Below, piece by piece: positions 51,361-60,801 of a stretch of DNA of 64,000 nt. Below the pieces are notes generated by a model, which searched no databases, was not told where the DNA came from, and saw nothing but the letters and a program-made list of their open reading frames with translations. The translations under genes and the position numbers were made by a program. Source of the DNA: Streptomyces sp. B21-105 (GTDB lineage Bacteria > Actinomycetota > Actinomycetes > Streptomycetales > Streptomycetaceae); NCBI RefSeq assembly GCF_036898465.1, contig NZ_JARUMJ010000001.1:6634001-6698000 (forward strand), given 5' to 3'. The first letter of the stretch is position 1, and each line of letters opens with the position of its first letter.

Positions 51361-52155
51361 TCAGTCGATTCGTCTGGGCGTGCCCAGCAGCCCGATCTCC
51401 GCGTCGGTGGGCTGGGTCATCACATACTGACGGTCCCGGTCGCCGCACCACAGCGTGAAGCCGTCGGCGAGGGCGGGCAGGGCCTCCACGTCACGTGGGG
51501 GCAGTGTGAGGGCGCGGCCGAGTTCCGTCGCCTCGTCCGGCGAGATCCGCTGCACGCCCACGAGCCGGGCCTGCCGGATCAGCCGGGGAGCGACCGGGCT
51601 GAGGTACGGCAGCAGGGTCAGCACGGACTGCCAGGGCCCGGAGGCGACCCGTCCGCGCGGCGGGCGCATTCCGCAGTCCCGCACCACCAACGCGGGCGTG
51701 CCCGCGGAGGCGCCCTGCGGAGGCACCCGTCCGACCTCGTACACCGCCAGCCCGTTCTGCCCGCCGCCCATCGCGTGCACCATCTGCACCCAGGCCTGCG
51801 GCCGCCCCGTCTCCACGGCCACCCGGGCGCCGGTGGCCGCCGCCCTCAGCGCCAGCACCTGCGCCGTCCACAGGCCGCCGATCAGGACGACGTCGTACGG
51901 CGTTGGCCGGTTGATGCCCAGCACGGCCGGCCGCCCCTCGGCGTCCACACCGATGACGACACCGTCGTCCCCGATGGGCAGGGTGAGCGCCTGAAGTTGC
52001 TCCAAGGACGCCGAATGGCGGCCGTGCCGCGGCCCGAGGAGACCGAAGCCGCTGCGCGGCGAACGGCGGCCGGAACGGTCCGACCGGCCGGAACGCCCGG
52101 CGGGCGGCTCCGGCTCACCGGAAGGGGTGGTCGCGTGTGGTGTCGTCGCCGTCAT
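51361..52155 (-). CDS. Type VII secretion-associated protein of unknown function
   Basis: 264 aa. After a charged Ser/Arg/Pro-rich start of about 45 residues comes an alpha/beta region with TLPIGDDGVVIGVDAEGRPAVLGI, VVLIGGLWTAQVLALRAAATGARVAVETGR and a C-terminal WCGDRDRQYVMTQPTDAEIGLLG. The pattern is that of a soluble protein found next to EccE in Streptomyces ESX loci. No catalytic motif is recognised. The start overlaps the EccE stop by four bases, so they are coupled. Confidence 0.65.
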   Translation of the reverse strand: MTATTPHATTPSGEPEPPAGRSGRSDRSGRRSPRSGFGLLGPRHGRHSASLEQLQALTLPIGDDGVVIGVDAEGRPAVLGINRPTPYDVVLIGGLWTAQVLALRAAATGARVAVETGRPQAWVQMVHAMGGGQNGLAVYEVGRVPPQGASAGTPALVVRDCGMRPPRGRVASGPWQSVLTLLPYLSPVAPRLIRQARLVGVQRISPDEATELGRALTLPPRDVEALPALADGFTLWCGDRDRQYVMTQPTDAEIGLLGTPRRID

Positions 52156-53477
52156 CGGGCACCTCCGAGGGGCAGCGTCGCGAGCATGCCGGGCACCTGC
52201 TCCCGGTCGAGGCGGGCAAGGCCCGCGCCGGTGTGCCGGGCCGCGCCCTGCACCGCGCGCCGGGCCGCCACGAGTTCGTCGTCACTGCGCCCGGTCACCC
52301 GGATGTGCCCGGACAGGGCCACCTCCTGCCGTTCGCCGCGCGCGAGCGTGACGCTGAACGTGGTGGCGAGCGCGGGAACGGCCGTGACGAGGGCGACGAA
52401 CTGCGGCAGCGAAGGGCCGGCGCCGCCCAGCGCGGGCCAGCGGCGCAACCAGTACGTGGTGTGGCGGCGGTTGTCGCACCGCCAGCTGCGGCCGGTCTCC
52501 TCGGTCCGCCGCTCCAGCTGCCCGGTCCGCCCGGCCTCCGCCGTGACCAGCGGATTGGCGCAGGCCGACGTGGCGACGGCGGCGGTCAGCTCCTCCTCGT
52601 CGAGGACGGTCGCCCGGAACCCCGCGCCGGTCAGCCGGCTCGCGAGATGGTCCGCCGCCCGCACGACGCACTTCTGAGCCCCGGTCAGGCCGCCCCCGCG
52701 GACCGCGACGGCCTCCGGGCACAGCTCCGGATCCAGCTTCAGCGCGATCCAGGTGATCCGCACCGCGGGCGCCCCGGTCTGCTCCTGCAGCGGCGCGTAG
52801 TTGGCCACCGCCACCGACTGCCGGGGCAGGTGCAGGGCGGGCGCGGGCTGCGTGTGCAGCACGATCTGCGCGGACTCAAGGACGATGCCGTCCACTTCGA
52901 GGGCGTCCGCCACCAGCGCGAGAGGCAGCGGCTGACGGTCCCGCTCGGCCCGCAACGCGGTCGCGTCCGCCTGCACTTGCAGCACGACGGTGACGAACGT
53001 GCCGTCCCCGACGAGCCCGACGGGCCGCCGGTCGCGCCCGCCGTACGTGTAGGTCCGCAGACCGGGATCGCACTCCACGGCCGGACCGAACCCCGGTTCC
53101 GTGCCGGCCGGTATCCCGAGCCGGTCGGCCCGGCGCCGACGGGCCTTCAACGCCCGTGCGGTGGCCAGCCATTCCGGCAGCGAGCGCCCCCGGCGACGGG
53201 CGAAGGCGAGCACCACCAGCGCGACGGCGACGACTCCCGCCGCGATCAGCGCCACGGGCCCGGCCACCCAGCCGACGACCATCACCGCCGCCGCGATCTC
53301 CAGCAGGACGAGGCGTTGCACCCGGAATGCCCCGCCTTGCGCCGTGCGTGCCCTGAGGTGCGGCGTCCCGGACGCCGACGGGTTACCGCTCCGCTCGGGC
53401 GGCCGCGGACCGGGCTGCGCGGAGCCCCGGTTCCGCGACCGGCCGACGGAGCGCACGCCCGTTCCCGAAGCCATCAC
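52152..53477 (-). CDS. eccE: Type VII secretion protein EccE
   Basis: 441 aa. A basic N-terminus is followed by two adjacent membrane helices (LLEIAAAVMVVGWVAGPVAL and AAGVVAVALVVLAF) and a large soluble domain, the EccE layout; EccE sits at the edge of the ESX membrane complex. The start may be GTG 53477 or the adjacent ATG 53474. It is divergent from eccB across a 206-bp gap that must hold both promoters. Confidence 0.8.
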   Translation of the reverse strand: MMASGTGVRSVGRSRNRGSAQPGPRPPERSGNPSASGTPHLRARTAQGGAFRVQRLVLLEIAAAVMVVGWVAGPVALIAAGVVAVALVVLAFARRRGRSLPEWLATARALKARRRRADRLGIPAGTEPGFGPAVECDPGLRTYTYGGRDRRPVGLVGDGTFVTVVLQVQADATALRAERDRQPLPLALVADALEVDGIVLESAQIVLHTQPAPALHLPRQSVAVANYAPLQEQTGAPAVRITWIALKLDPELCPEAVAVRGGGLTGAQKCVVRAADHLASRLTGAGFRATVLDEEELTAAVATSACANPLVTAEAGRTGQLERRTEETGRSWRCDNRRHTTYWLRRWPALGGAGPSLPQFVALVTAVPALATTFSVTLARGERQEVALSGHIRVTGRSDDELVAARRAVQGAARHTGAGLARLDREQVPGMLATLPLGGAR

Positions 53478-53683
53478 TCCATCTCCCCGTTCCGTTCACG
53501 AATCATCCGTGTTCCAGCACCGCACACGGCACTCGACGGCCCGGGAACCCTACCCGCTCCCCGAGTCCCCAGGGCTACCGGGCATAGTAGGTGCCCGCTC
53601 TGACAACGAAAGACGGGGAACCGGGCCCGCCCGCGCAGCAGATACCCGCGGATCGGCCGGAAAACGGGGAGTGACGAGCACAG

Positions 53684-55210
53684 ATGGCATCTCGGCGGGA
53701 CCAGCTCAACGCCTACACCTTCGCGAAGCGCAGGATGCTCGCGGCCTTCCTGCAGTCGTCGCCCGACGGCTCGGAGGAGGGGGCGCCGCGACCGCTGCGC
53801 GGAATCCTGCCCGGCATCGTGGTCGGGGTGATCGTCATGGCCGTCTTCGGGGCGTGGGGCATGTTCAAGCCGACCGCCCCCAAGGGCTGGGACCAGCCCA
53901 ACGCCAAGGTGATCGTCGCGAGCAAGTCGACCACCCGCTACGTCGTCCTGCGGACCGGCAAGGAGGTCCAGCTGCACCCGGTCCTCAACATGGCTTCCGC
54001 GAAACTGCTCCTCGAGGAGGGGCAGGGCGACGTGGTGACGGTCTCGGAGTCCGTCCTCGACAGCGGCAAGGTTCCGCACGGCGTGACCGTCGGCATCCCG
54101 TACGCCCCCGACCGGCTGCCCTCGGCGTCCGAGGCGGGCACCTCCAAGCGCTGGGCGGTCTGCGAGCGGCCGGGGGCGGGAGGCGGGGCGTCCGTCCAGA
54201 AGGCCGCGCTGGTGCTGGCCTCCCGTGAGAAGGCGGCCACCGAGGGCTCGGAGCGCCTGCACGGCGGCCAACTGCTCTACGTGGCGGGCCCGGACGGCAA
54301 GCGCTTCGTCGTGGACGCGGCCGGCACGGCGTATCCGGTGGGCGACGACGACGAGTTGCTGCTGCGCGCGGTGGTCGGTTCCGGACGGCAGCCGCAGCGG
54401 GTCTCCGCGGAATGGCTGGCGACCCTCCACCAGGGCGACCCGATCGCTTTCCCGGACGTCCCCGGACAGCCCGGCTCCGCGGCCGGTGCGCCCGGCCAGC
54501 TGGACGAGGCGGCGAACAAGATCGGCATGGTGCTCAAGGCGTCCGACAACAACAAGGCCCAGTACTACGTGGTGGTGCAGGGCCGGGTCGCTCCCGTGTC
54601 CGCTTTCGTCGCCCAGCTGCTGCTGTTCAGCAAGGAACTGGCCCCGCTCGGCCAGGCCGGTCACGCCCGCGAGATGAGCCCCGGCGCGATCGTGCCGGGC
54701 GGGCCGTTCGGCACCGAGCGCCACTGGCCGACGGGGAGCCCCGTGCCGGTCAACGAGGCGTCGTCGGCCGCCGGGAGCCGCAGCACGGTCTGCACCGTCC
54801 TGCGGGGCGTGAACGCCGGAACGGGCGCCACGACCCTGAGCACCTGGGCGGGCGACGACTTCCCGGCCAAGCTGGCCACGGGCTCCTCCAGCGCCTACGT
54901 CACCCCGGGCTCCGGCCAGCTCTACCGCCAGTTCCAGGGCGAGGAGACCAAGGCCGGGCCGGTCTTCCTCGTCACCGACACGGGACTGCGTTACGTCCTG
55001 CAGTCCAACGGCGACAGCGCGACCGACGACGCGGGCATCGGCACCACCCCCGAGCAGCGCGAGAAGCAGCAGCAGGAGGCCAAGCAGGCCCAGACCCTGC
55101 TGGGCTACAAGGACGTCGACCCGGCGCCGATCCCGGCCGCCTGGTCGGAGTTCCTGCCCACCGGTCCCCGCCTGTCGACGGCGGCGGCCCGCCAGCCCCA
55201 GGGCTCGTGA
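53684..55210 (+). CDS. eccB: Type VII secretion protein EccB
   Basis: 508 aa. The opening ASRRDQLNAYTFAKRRMLAAFL is characteristic of EccB, followed by one membrane helix (GILPGIVVGVIVMAVFGAWG) and a large extracytoplasmic repeat domain. Two Cys residues, in WAVCERPG and STVCTVLRG, could form the conserved disulfide. EccB is a core subunit of the ESX membrane complex. It heads a + strand operon with mycosin and WXG100 genes. Confidence 0.92.
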   Translation: MASRRDQLNAYTFAKRRMLAAFLQSSPDGSEEGAPRPLRGILPGIVVGVIVMAVFGAWGMFKPTAPKGWDQPNAKVIVASKSTTRYVVLRTGKEVQLHPVLNMASAKLLLEEGQGDVVTVSESVLDSGKVPHGVTVGIPYAPDRLPSASEAGTSKRWAVCERPGAGGGASVQKAALVLASREKAATEGSERLHGGQLLYVAGPDGKRFVVDAAGTAYPVGDDDELLLRAVVGSGRQPQRVSAEWLATLHQGDPIAFPDVPGQPGSAAGAPGQLDEAANKIGMVLKASDNNKAQYYVVVQGRVAPVSAFVAQLLLFSKELAPLGQAGHAREMSPGAIVPGGPFGTERHWPTGSPVPVNEASSAAGSRSTVCTVLRGVNAGTGATTLSTWAGDDFPAKLATGSSSAYVTPGSGQLYRQFQGEETKAGPVFLVTDTGLRYVLQSNGDSATDDAGIGTTPEQREKQQQEAKQAQTLLGYKDVDPAPIPAAWSEFLPTGPRLSTAAARQPQGS

Positions 55211-55224
55211 GAAGGGAGACGGCG

Positions 55225-56532
55225 ATGGCACCGCATACGGCGACGAAGGCGCTCGGTACGACGTCGGACCGGCCCTCTACCTGGGCCCTGCGGGCGACGT
55301 TCGCGACGGCCGCCGCCCTCCTCACGACCGCCACCGTCCTCGCGCCCCCCGCGGCGGCCGCACCGGCGGCGGGCAAGCTGCCCTACTCCGACCAGTGCGC
55401 GTTCCCCAACGGCGACTACCCCGGCCGCCCCTGGTCCCTGCAGCGGGTCCTGCTGGACGAACTGTGGAGCCGCTCCAAGGGCAAGGGCGTCCGCGTGGCC
55501 GTCATCGACACGGGCGTGGACGTCAAGAACCCGCAGCTCGCCCGCGCGGTGGACGTGAAGGCCGGCCGCAACCTCCTGCCGAAGAACCTCAAGGACGAGG
55601 ACGGCGACCCCATCGAGCGCGGCAACGAGAACGGCACGACGGACACCGTCGGCCACGGCACCAAGGTCGCCGGCATCATCGCGGCCCGCCCCCTCGACGG
55701 CACCGGCTTCGTGGGCCTGGCCCCCGAGGCGACCATCATCCCGATCCAGCAGAACGACGCCGAGGGCCACGGCGACACCAAATCCCTCGCCCAGGCGATC
55801 CGGTACGCCGCCCAGGCGGGGGCCGGGGTCATCAACATCTCGCAGGACACCTCCAACGCGCTGAAGCCGTCCCCCGACCTGGAGAAGGCGATCGACGAGG
55901 CGCTGGCCCGCAAGATCGTCGTCGTGGCGTCGGCGGGCAACGACGGCCTCGGCGGCAACATCAAGGAGACGTACCCCGCCTCCTACGACGGCGTTCTCGC
56001 GGTGGCCGCCTCCGACCGCAACAACGAACGCGCCTCCTTCTCCCAGTCCGGCGAGTTCGTCGGCGTCGCGGCCCCCGGCGTCGACATGATCTCCACGGTG
56101 CCCCAGGGCGGCCACTGCTCCGACAACGGGACGAGCTTCTCCGCGCCGTACGTGGCGGGCGTGGCCGCGCTGCTCAAGGCACGGCACCCGGACTGGACCG
56201 CACGCGAGATCGTCGCCCAGATCGAGCAGACCGCGGAACGCACCATCGCGGGCCACGACCGCCTGGTCGGCTGGGGCGTCGTCGACCCGGTCCGCGCCCT
56301 GACGGAGGACGACCGCCCCATCGAGTCGCCGCGCCCCGAAGGCGGCCTGGGCAAGGCCGAGGCCCCGTCCCCCGCCAAGTTCCAGATCGGCGAGACCCCC
56401 GACGAACGCAACACCCGCCTCGCCACCTACGTCACCGTCGCCGCGGCCGTCCTCGTCGCCGGCCTCACCGGCACAGCGGTCGCGATCCGCGACGCCCGCA
56501 AACGCTCACGCCGGCTCGCGGGGGCGGAGTAG
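55225..56532 (+). CDS. mycP: Mycosin, type VII secretion subtilisin-like protease
   Basis: 435 aa S8-family serine protease. A signal peptide (hydrophobic AALLTTATVLAPPAAAAPA) is followed by the catalytic Asp in VAVIDTGVD, His in GHGTKVAGI and Ser in NGTSFSAPYVAG, then a Pro/Glu linker, a C-terminal membrane helix (VTVAAAVLVAGLTGTAVAI) and basic anchor. Mycosins stabilise the ESX complex and can process substrates. AAGGGAG precedes the ATG. Confidence 0.93.
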   Translation: MAPHTATKALGTTSDRPSTWALRATFATAAALLTTATVLAPPAAAAPAAGKLPYSDQCAFPNGDYPGRPWSLQRVLLDELWSRSKGKGVRVAVIDTGVDVKNPQLARAVDVKAGRNLLPKNLKDEDGDPIERGNENGTTDTVGHGTKVAGIIAARPLDGTGFVGLAPEATIIPIQQNDAEGHGDTKSLAQAIRYAAQAGAGVINISQDTSNALKPSPDLEKAIDEALARKIVVVASAGNDGLGGNIKETYPASYDGVLAVAASDRNNERASFSQSGEFVGVAAPGVDMISTVPQGGHCSDNGTSFSAPYVAGVAALLKARHPDWTAREIVAQIEQTAERTIAGHDRLVGWGVVDPVRALTEDDRPIESPRPEGGLGKAEAPSPAKFQIGETPDERNTRLATYVTVAAAVLVAGLTGTAVAIRDARKRSRRLAGAE

Positions 56533-56658
56533 CGGCGCGGAAGGGCCGACGTACCTGACCTCGGGGCGAGTTGAGGCGTGTAGGGGGCACGGACTTATGG
56601 GATCATCGCAACAGCAAGCGACTTGGGATGCCGATGCGTCGGGGGACGGAGGTAGGCC

Positions 56659-57078
56659 ATGGGCGTGCCCGGAGCCGGCTCGGGGCAGGGGAGCGGCCCG
56701 AATCTGCGTGTGACCGCGACGGATCTCACCAAACTCGCCGGCGACCTCGACGACATGCAGGATCACCTGGACAAACAGGTGCAGCGCATGGACGCGATCG
56801 TCGACCGCATAGAGGCCGGCTGGCGCGGCCCCGCGGCGTCGGCGTACCGCGACTTCCACCGCGCGGCGGCCGAGGACGCCGTACGCATCCGTGAAGTGAT
56901 GAAGCTGCTGGAGGAGGCGGTACGGCTGAGCCGCGACGGCTTCTCCCGGGACGACCTCGAAGTGCTCGCACACATGCGGCAGATCCAGGTGGACGTCGAC
57001 AGCGAGGTCGCCCGTCTGTCGACCCCGAACACCGACCCGCCGCCGACAGCACCGCGCAGCAGCCTCGACGACCTGTAG
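56659..57078 (+). CDS. WXG100-family protein (longer type)
   Basis: 139 aa. A helix-turn-helix hairpin with the WXG motif in GWRGPAASAYRDFHRAA; the helices are flanked by a Gly-rich start and a Pro-rich end. WXG100 proteins are ESX substrates or chaperone-like partners that dimerise head to tail. GGAGG lies upstream of the ATG. With the next WXG gene it probably pairs with the N-terminal domain of the large effector. Confidence 0.85.
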   Translation: MGVPGAGSGQGSGPNLRVTATDLTKLAGDLDDMQDHLDKQVQRMDAIVDRIEAGWRGPAASAYRDFHRAAAEDAVRIREVMKLLEEAVRLSRDGFSRDDLEVLAHMRQIQVDVDSEVARLSTPNTDPPPTAPRSSLDDL

Positions 57079-57132
57079 GCCGCCCCGAGCCCTTTCCGGA
57101 AAAGTAGTTGTTGAGACGACCACAGGGGGATC

Positions 57133-57450
57133 ATGTCGACCGGCGCCGCACCCGACGACGAGTACATATCCGTTTCCTTCGCCACCCTCGACGAGTTGGC
57201 TGCCGATCTCGAGGACGTCCTCAAAAAGCTCAACGGCAAGCTGGACGACCTCTACGACCGGGTCGTGCCGGTCGTGTTGTCGTGGCAGGGCGAGACCCGA
57301 GAGGTCTTCGTCGACAAACTCGACGAGTGGGACCGCTCCGCCCAGGACTTGCAAGCCGCCCAGAAATGGCTCCACGACTACGTCACCACGGGCCGCACCA
57401 ACTACACGGCCGCTCACCTCGCGGTGCTACGGGGCTGGGGGGCGGTCTGA
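57133..57450 (+). CDS. WXG100-family protein
   Basis: 105 aa, the usual WXG100 size. The motif is in VLSWQGETREVFVDKLDEWDRSA between two helices. Its stop overlaps the effector start (TGATG), so it is translationally coupled and probably a dedicated secretion partner. Confidence 0.87.
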   Translation: MSTGAAPDDEYISVSFATLDELAADLEDVLKKLNGKLDDLYDRVVPVVLSWQGETREVFVDKLDEWDRSAQDLQAAQKWLHDYVTTGRTNYTAAHLAVLRGWGAV

Positions 57451-59192
57451 TGGCCGAGCGGCCCACGGACGAGGAGCGCGCCCAGGAGAGGGCGCAGGCC
57501 CGGACCCGCTCGCCCAAGTCGAGCGGCGGTGGATTCGACGTACAGCCGCAGCATCTGCACTACACAGCGCTCGTGGTGCGTGACGGGCAATTCGACTACG
57601 ACAAGGGTGCCACGGCGCTCGTCGACGCGTTGAACCAGTACAGCCAGTCGGCGGGAACCGGATGGGGCGCGGACTCCTTCGCCTCGGTGTACAAGTCGGT
57701 GAACGAGAAGTTCCTGGAGCTCTGGGCGAAGAGCGTGGTCAGCGTGGGCGGGGTCGCCGTCGGTCTGACGGACACGGCCAACAAATACACCCAGGCCGAC
57801 TGGCACGCCCGCAAGATGTATGGCCCGCCGCCGGTGGAGAAGCCTCTGCCTGCCGTCATCGACAAGCCGCCCCGGTATGGCCCGGTCAACGACATCAAGT
57901 GGTCCGGCACCGGCGAGGACGCCGACTCCTGGGACATCTCCGGGATGCTCGGAGAGATCCCGGACTTTCTGGCCGACGTCATCCGGCCCGCGATCGAGCA
58001 CGGCCTCAACCTCGGCAAGATGCCTGAGATCACTCCGGGAGCCAGGGACCAAGAACTCAAGGGCATGGCCACGGCCTGGCGTGCAGTCGAGAAGGACGCC
58101 AAGGCGGTGTCGGACGACTTCAACGGCGCCATCAAGTTCATCACCAACAACAAGGGCAACGACGAGTGGCAGGGCGCGATGAAGGCGTTCTGCCAGACCA
58201 TCTGGGGCACCACAGAATGGGGCAGGACTTACGACGCTCAGGGCAACCGGGCTTCCATGGGCCGCAGTTGGAAGACCAACCGCAATGTGGTGCCGGCGAA
58301 GCAGCGGCCCATCATCGAGATCCTCCGTCAAACCGCCAACACGGTGCAGGAGACCCTCGACCACTTGGCCGACGTGCGCGTCAAGACCGCGGAGACGACG
58401 ACCCGGCTCGGCGAGGAGGCCGCGAAGGCGACGGCCAAGGATCTCACCACAGGCCTCGACCTGTCCGAGATGACCCGGCTTGCGGCGACGATGGCCTTCG
58501 GTGAGATCGTGCTGACCTTCCGCTCACACATGGACAAGGCCGCCGCTGACGCTGCGGTCGCGAAATACCACCAGGAGTTCAGCGACGCCGCCACCAAGCT
58601 GCTGGCGCTGGAGGTCGAGCTGGACGAGGCGCTGCTCAGTGTGCCCACGTTCCGAGCGGAGGCGGCGCGCGCGGCAGCGTACGGCGCCCGCTCCCTGAAC
58701 GACTTCAAGAAAGAGCACAGCTGGCAACGGACCGAGAACCAGATTCCCTACAAGTATTCCATGGACCTGGTCACCGAGGAGGAACTGTACGGGGGCCACA
58801 GTATCGACAAACACGTCGGCCTGACGGACGCCCAGCTGACCCAACGGTTGCGGGACGAGGCGAACGGCGCGGGAATGCCGCAGATCCCTGCAGCTTCCAC
58901 GTTTACCGATCTGGATTCTGCTCAAGAATACACCCAGTATAATATACGGAGCAATTCTGCGAAAATTGACAAGTGGCTGGAGAATCCGCCGCCTGACCCT
59001 CTGAAGAATGAATTTAGCGTTCCTTCGGTCACCGATGGAGTCTTGGGGTCTCCTGTGGTGACCGGGCGTACAGCACCAGTAGTGGGGAGTAACCCGACTC
59101 AGCCGCGAGACGCCCATGGCGTCCTCACAATTTTGAAGTACGAACCGAGTCTGGACCCGCCGTTCGTCGTCCTGACGTCCATGCCCGCATGA
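57450..59192 (+). CDS. Type VII effector with C-terminal RNase A-like toxin domain
   Basis: 580 aa. The N-terminal 130 residues are helical with GWGADSFASVYKS, resembling effector domains that pair with WXG100 partners. A long helical middle leads to the toxin tip at about 445-580: GGHSIDKHVGLTDAQL with candidate catalytic His450 and His455, ASTFTDLDSAQEYTQYNI and the closing VVLTSMP, the layout of the bacterial CdiA-type RNase A-like domain. Expected action is RNA cleavage in a competing cell. From about 58900 the DNA turns AT-rich (codons AAT, ATA, ATT), unlike the rest of the gene, consistent with an exchanged tip. Confidence 0.8.
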   Translation: MAERPTDEERAQERAQARTRSPKSSGGGFDVQPQHLHYTALVVRDGQFDYDKGATALVDALNQYSQSAGTGWGADSFASVYKSVNEKFLELWAKSVVSVGGVAVGLTDTANKYTQADWHARKMYGPPPVEKPLPAVIDKPPRYGPVNDIKWSGTGEDADSWDISGMLGEIPDFLADVIRPAIEHGLNLGKMPEITPGARDQELKGMATAWRAVEKDAKAVSDDFNGAIKFITNNKGNDEWQGAMKAFCQTIWGTTEWGRTYDAQGNRASMGRSWKTNRNVVPAKQRPIIEILRQTANTVQETLDHLADVRVKTAETTTRLGEEAAKATAKDLTTGLDLSEMTRLAATMAFGEIVLTFRSHMDKAAADAAVAKYHQEFSDAATKLLALEVELDEALLSVPTFRAEAARAAAYGARSLNDFKKEHSWQRTENQIPYKYSMDLVTEEELYGGHSIDKHVGLTDAQLTQRLRDEANGAGMPQIPAASTFTDLDSAQEYTQYNIRSNSAKIDKWLENPPPDPLKNEFSVPSVTDGVLGSPVVTGRTAPVVGSNPTQPRDAHGVLTILKYEPSLDPPFVVLTSMPA

Positions 59193-59213
59193 TGACGAAT
59201 GAGGAGGTGCCGG

Positions 59214-59783
59214 ATGAGACAGCTGGATGCAGAGTCGTGGGCTCGGGCGCTCAGTATGTACGCGCGCAGGTACACGGTTGCCAAGGTGACGAGCCGAAAG
59301 CACGAGGACTGGGCGCTTGACCTGCGCGCCTTGATGCACGGTGACACGGCCGACAATCGCGGCTGGCGGTTGTGCGATCCACTTTTGGGGGAGTTTGAGA
59401 GGCTACGCGATCCCTACTACCCCTTCATGGTGCCGTCCGACGACCCTTCGGCTCTCGACGCCTGGAAGACCCGACTGCAAGAAATTCCGCTTCCTTCCGC
59501 CAAGAGATTCCTCGTCGCTTTGTCAACGCTCTGGCTCAATGTAGAGAAAGAGGAGCACTTTGACGAGCGCAGGGCATCCTTGGAGGGGAAAGCCGACATC
59601 ATCCTGTCCCGCTTTCCGCAAGGTTCCCGATTCTATGCAAATACAGGGCGGGACAGTGAGAATCTCGACTATTACAAGCGGATTCCCGGCTGTAATACGA
59701 TTTCCGTGCACCTCTGGGATCTCGGGCTGTTCCTCGTCTCTGATTCGGAGGTCGGGATGGTCTGGTCCTTCCATGCATGGTGA
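59214..59783 (+). CDS. Putative immunity protein A
   Basis: 189 aa, no family recognised. Motifs include RKHEDWALDLRALMHGDTADNRGWR, RFLVALSTLWLNVEKEEHFDERR and the ending SEVGMVWSFHAW. It follows the toxin gene by 21 bp with a strong AGGAGGTG site, the usual place for the cognate immunity gene, and shares the lower GC of the toxin tip. A paralogue follows directly. Immunity against the RNase A-like domain is inferred from position only. Confidence 0.65.
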   Translation: MRQLDAESWARALSMYARRYTVAKVTSRKHEDWALDLRALMHGDTADNRGWRLCDPLLGEFERLRDPYYPFMVPSDDPSALDAWKTRLQEIPLPSAKRFLVALSTLWLNVEKEEHFDERRASLEGKADIILSRFPQGSRFYANTGRDSENLDYYKRIPGCNTISVHLWDLGLFLVSDSEVGMVWSFHAW

Positions 59784-59851
59784 CCGAGGAATCAATCAGG
59801 CCCCGGCGTGCGTGGTATTGCCCGCGTCCCAGAACGCTTGAGGAGACAGGG

Positions 59852-60415
59852 ATGACCGAACTCGATGAGCGTTCATGGTCCAATGCGATCGGCATGTACG
59901 AGCGCCGGGCGACCATTGCCGGGACGACGAATCGAAAGCATGAGAACTGGGTGCTCGACCTGTCCACCTTGATGCGCGGTGACACTCGCGACGCCCGAGG
60001 TTGGCGCGCGGTGGACATGTGGGAGGGTGAACTCGAAAGGATTGACGAGCCGTCCTACCCCTTCGTCATGCCTCCGGAGGTCGTCGCGGCGGCGGACTCC
60101 TGGAAGCTTTACCTGCATGAGATCCCGCGCTCTCAGGCCTCGCGATTCCTGGTGGCCCTGTCCACCCCCTGGATCGATGTCACAAAGGAGCAGGACTTTG
60201 CGGAGCGCCGGGAGCTCCTCGAAGCGAATGCCCGTGTCATCCTGTCGCGCTTTCCTGACGGATCGCACTTCTATGCCAACACTGGACATGGTAGCGATAC
60301 GCGTGACTACTACCAACGGGTTTCTCGCTGGTACTCCTTTTCTGTGCGCACATATGACTTCGGGTTGGTGCTTATCTCGGAGAAGGAAGTGGGGATGGTT
60401 TGGTCATTCCGATGA
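59852..60415 (+). CDS. Putative immunity protein B, paralogue of A
   Basis: 187 aa, about half identical to the preceding protein by eye: RKHENWVLDLSTLMRGDTRDARGWR, RFLVALSTPWIDVTKEQDF and the ending EKEVGMVWSFR. ATG 59852 has GGAGACAGGG upstream. Tandem immunity variants can broaden protection against related toxin tips. Function is inferred from position and duplication. Confidence 0.65.
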   Translation: MTELDERSWSNAIGMYERRATIAGTTNRKHENWVLDLSTLMRGDTRDARGWRAVDMWEGELERIDEPSYPFVMPPEVVAAADSWKLYLHEIPRSQASRFLVALSTPWIDVTKEQDFAERRELLEANARVILSRFPDGSHFYANTGHGSDTRDYYQRVSRWYSFSVRTYDFGLVLISEKEVGMVWSFR

Positions 60416-60489
60416 TGCGACGTGAGCCGTTCGTTCGAACAGGTTGGCTTTCTCTGTTCGTTCAACCCCCGTTTGATGGAGCCTAGAAC

Positions 60490-60801
60490 TTGCGCACCCG
60501 CACCGCCACTTACCCCGACCGCGAGACCGCTCAGTGGGCCACTCAGCAGGTCGTCACCGCCAACGAGCAGGTCATCCACCGCTGGCTCGCCGCGTCCACG
60601 CGCCCGCGTCTGGTCATCGAGGCGTCATGGCCCTCGCAGCCCGAGCCGGTCGGCCGAGTACTGCTGCAGGCGATGATGCTGGCCGGCCGGGAGCCAGTGG
60701 ACGTGCGCGCGGCCCGGGTGCTTTCGTATCATGACGCGAATGGTCGGGTGACCGGAGAAAGCCTTTCCAAGGTGGATTTCCAGGCTTATCTAAACTCTTA
60801 A
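60490..60801 (+). CDS. Free-standing partial RNase A-like domain, copy 1
   Basis: 103 aa from a TTG start. ATYPDRETAQWATQQVV and HRWL align with the middle of the effector toxin tip (STFTDLDSAQEYTQYNI, DKWL), but the preceding His motif (HSIDKHVG) is absent. The last 26 residues (after AARV) differ from the other copy at 63484. It is probably a toxin-domain fragment; it might instead be a small regulatory or decoy protein. No strong ribosome site is seen, so translation is doubtful. Confidence 0.5.
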   Translation: MRTRTATYPDRETAQWATQQVVTANEQVIHRWLAASTRPRLVIEASWPSQPEPVGRVLLQAMMLAGREPVDVRAARVLSYHDANGRVTGESLSKVDFQAYLNS

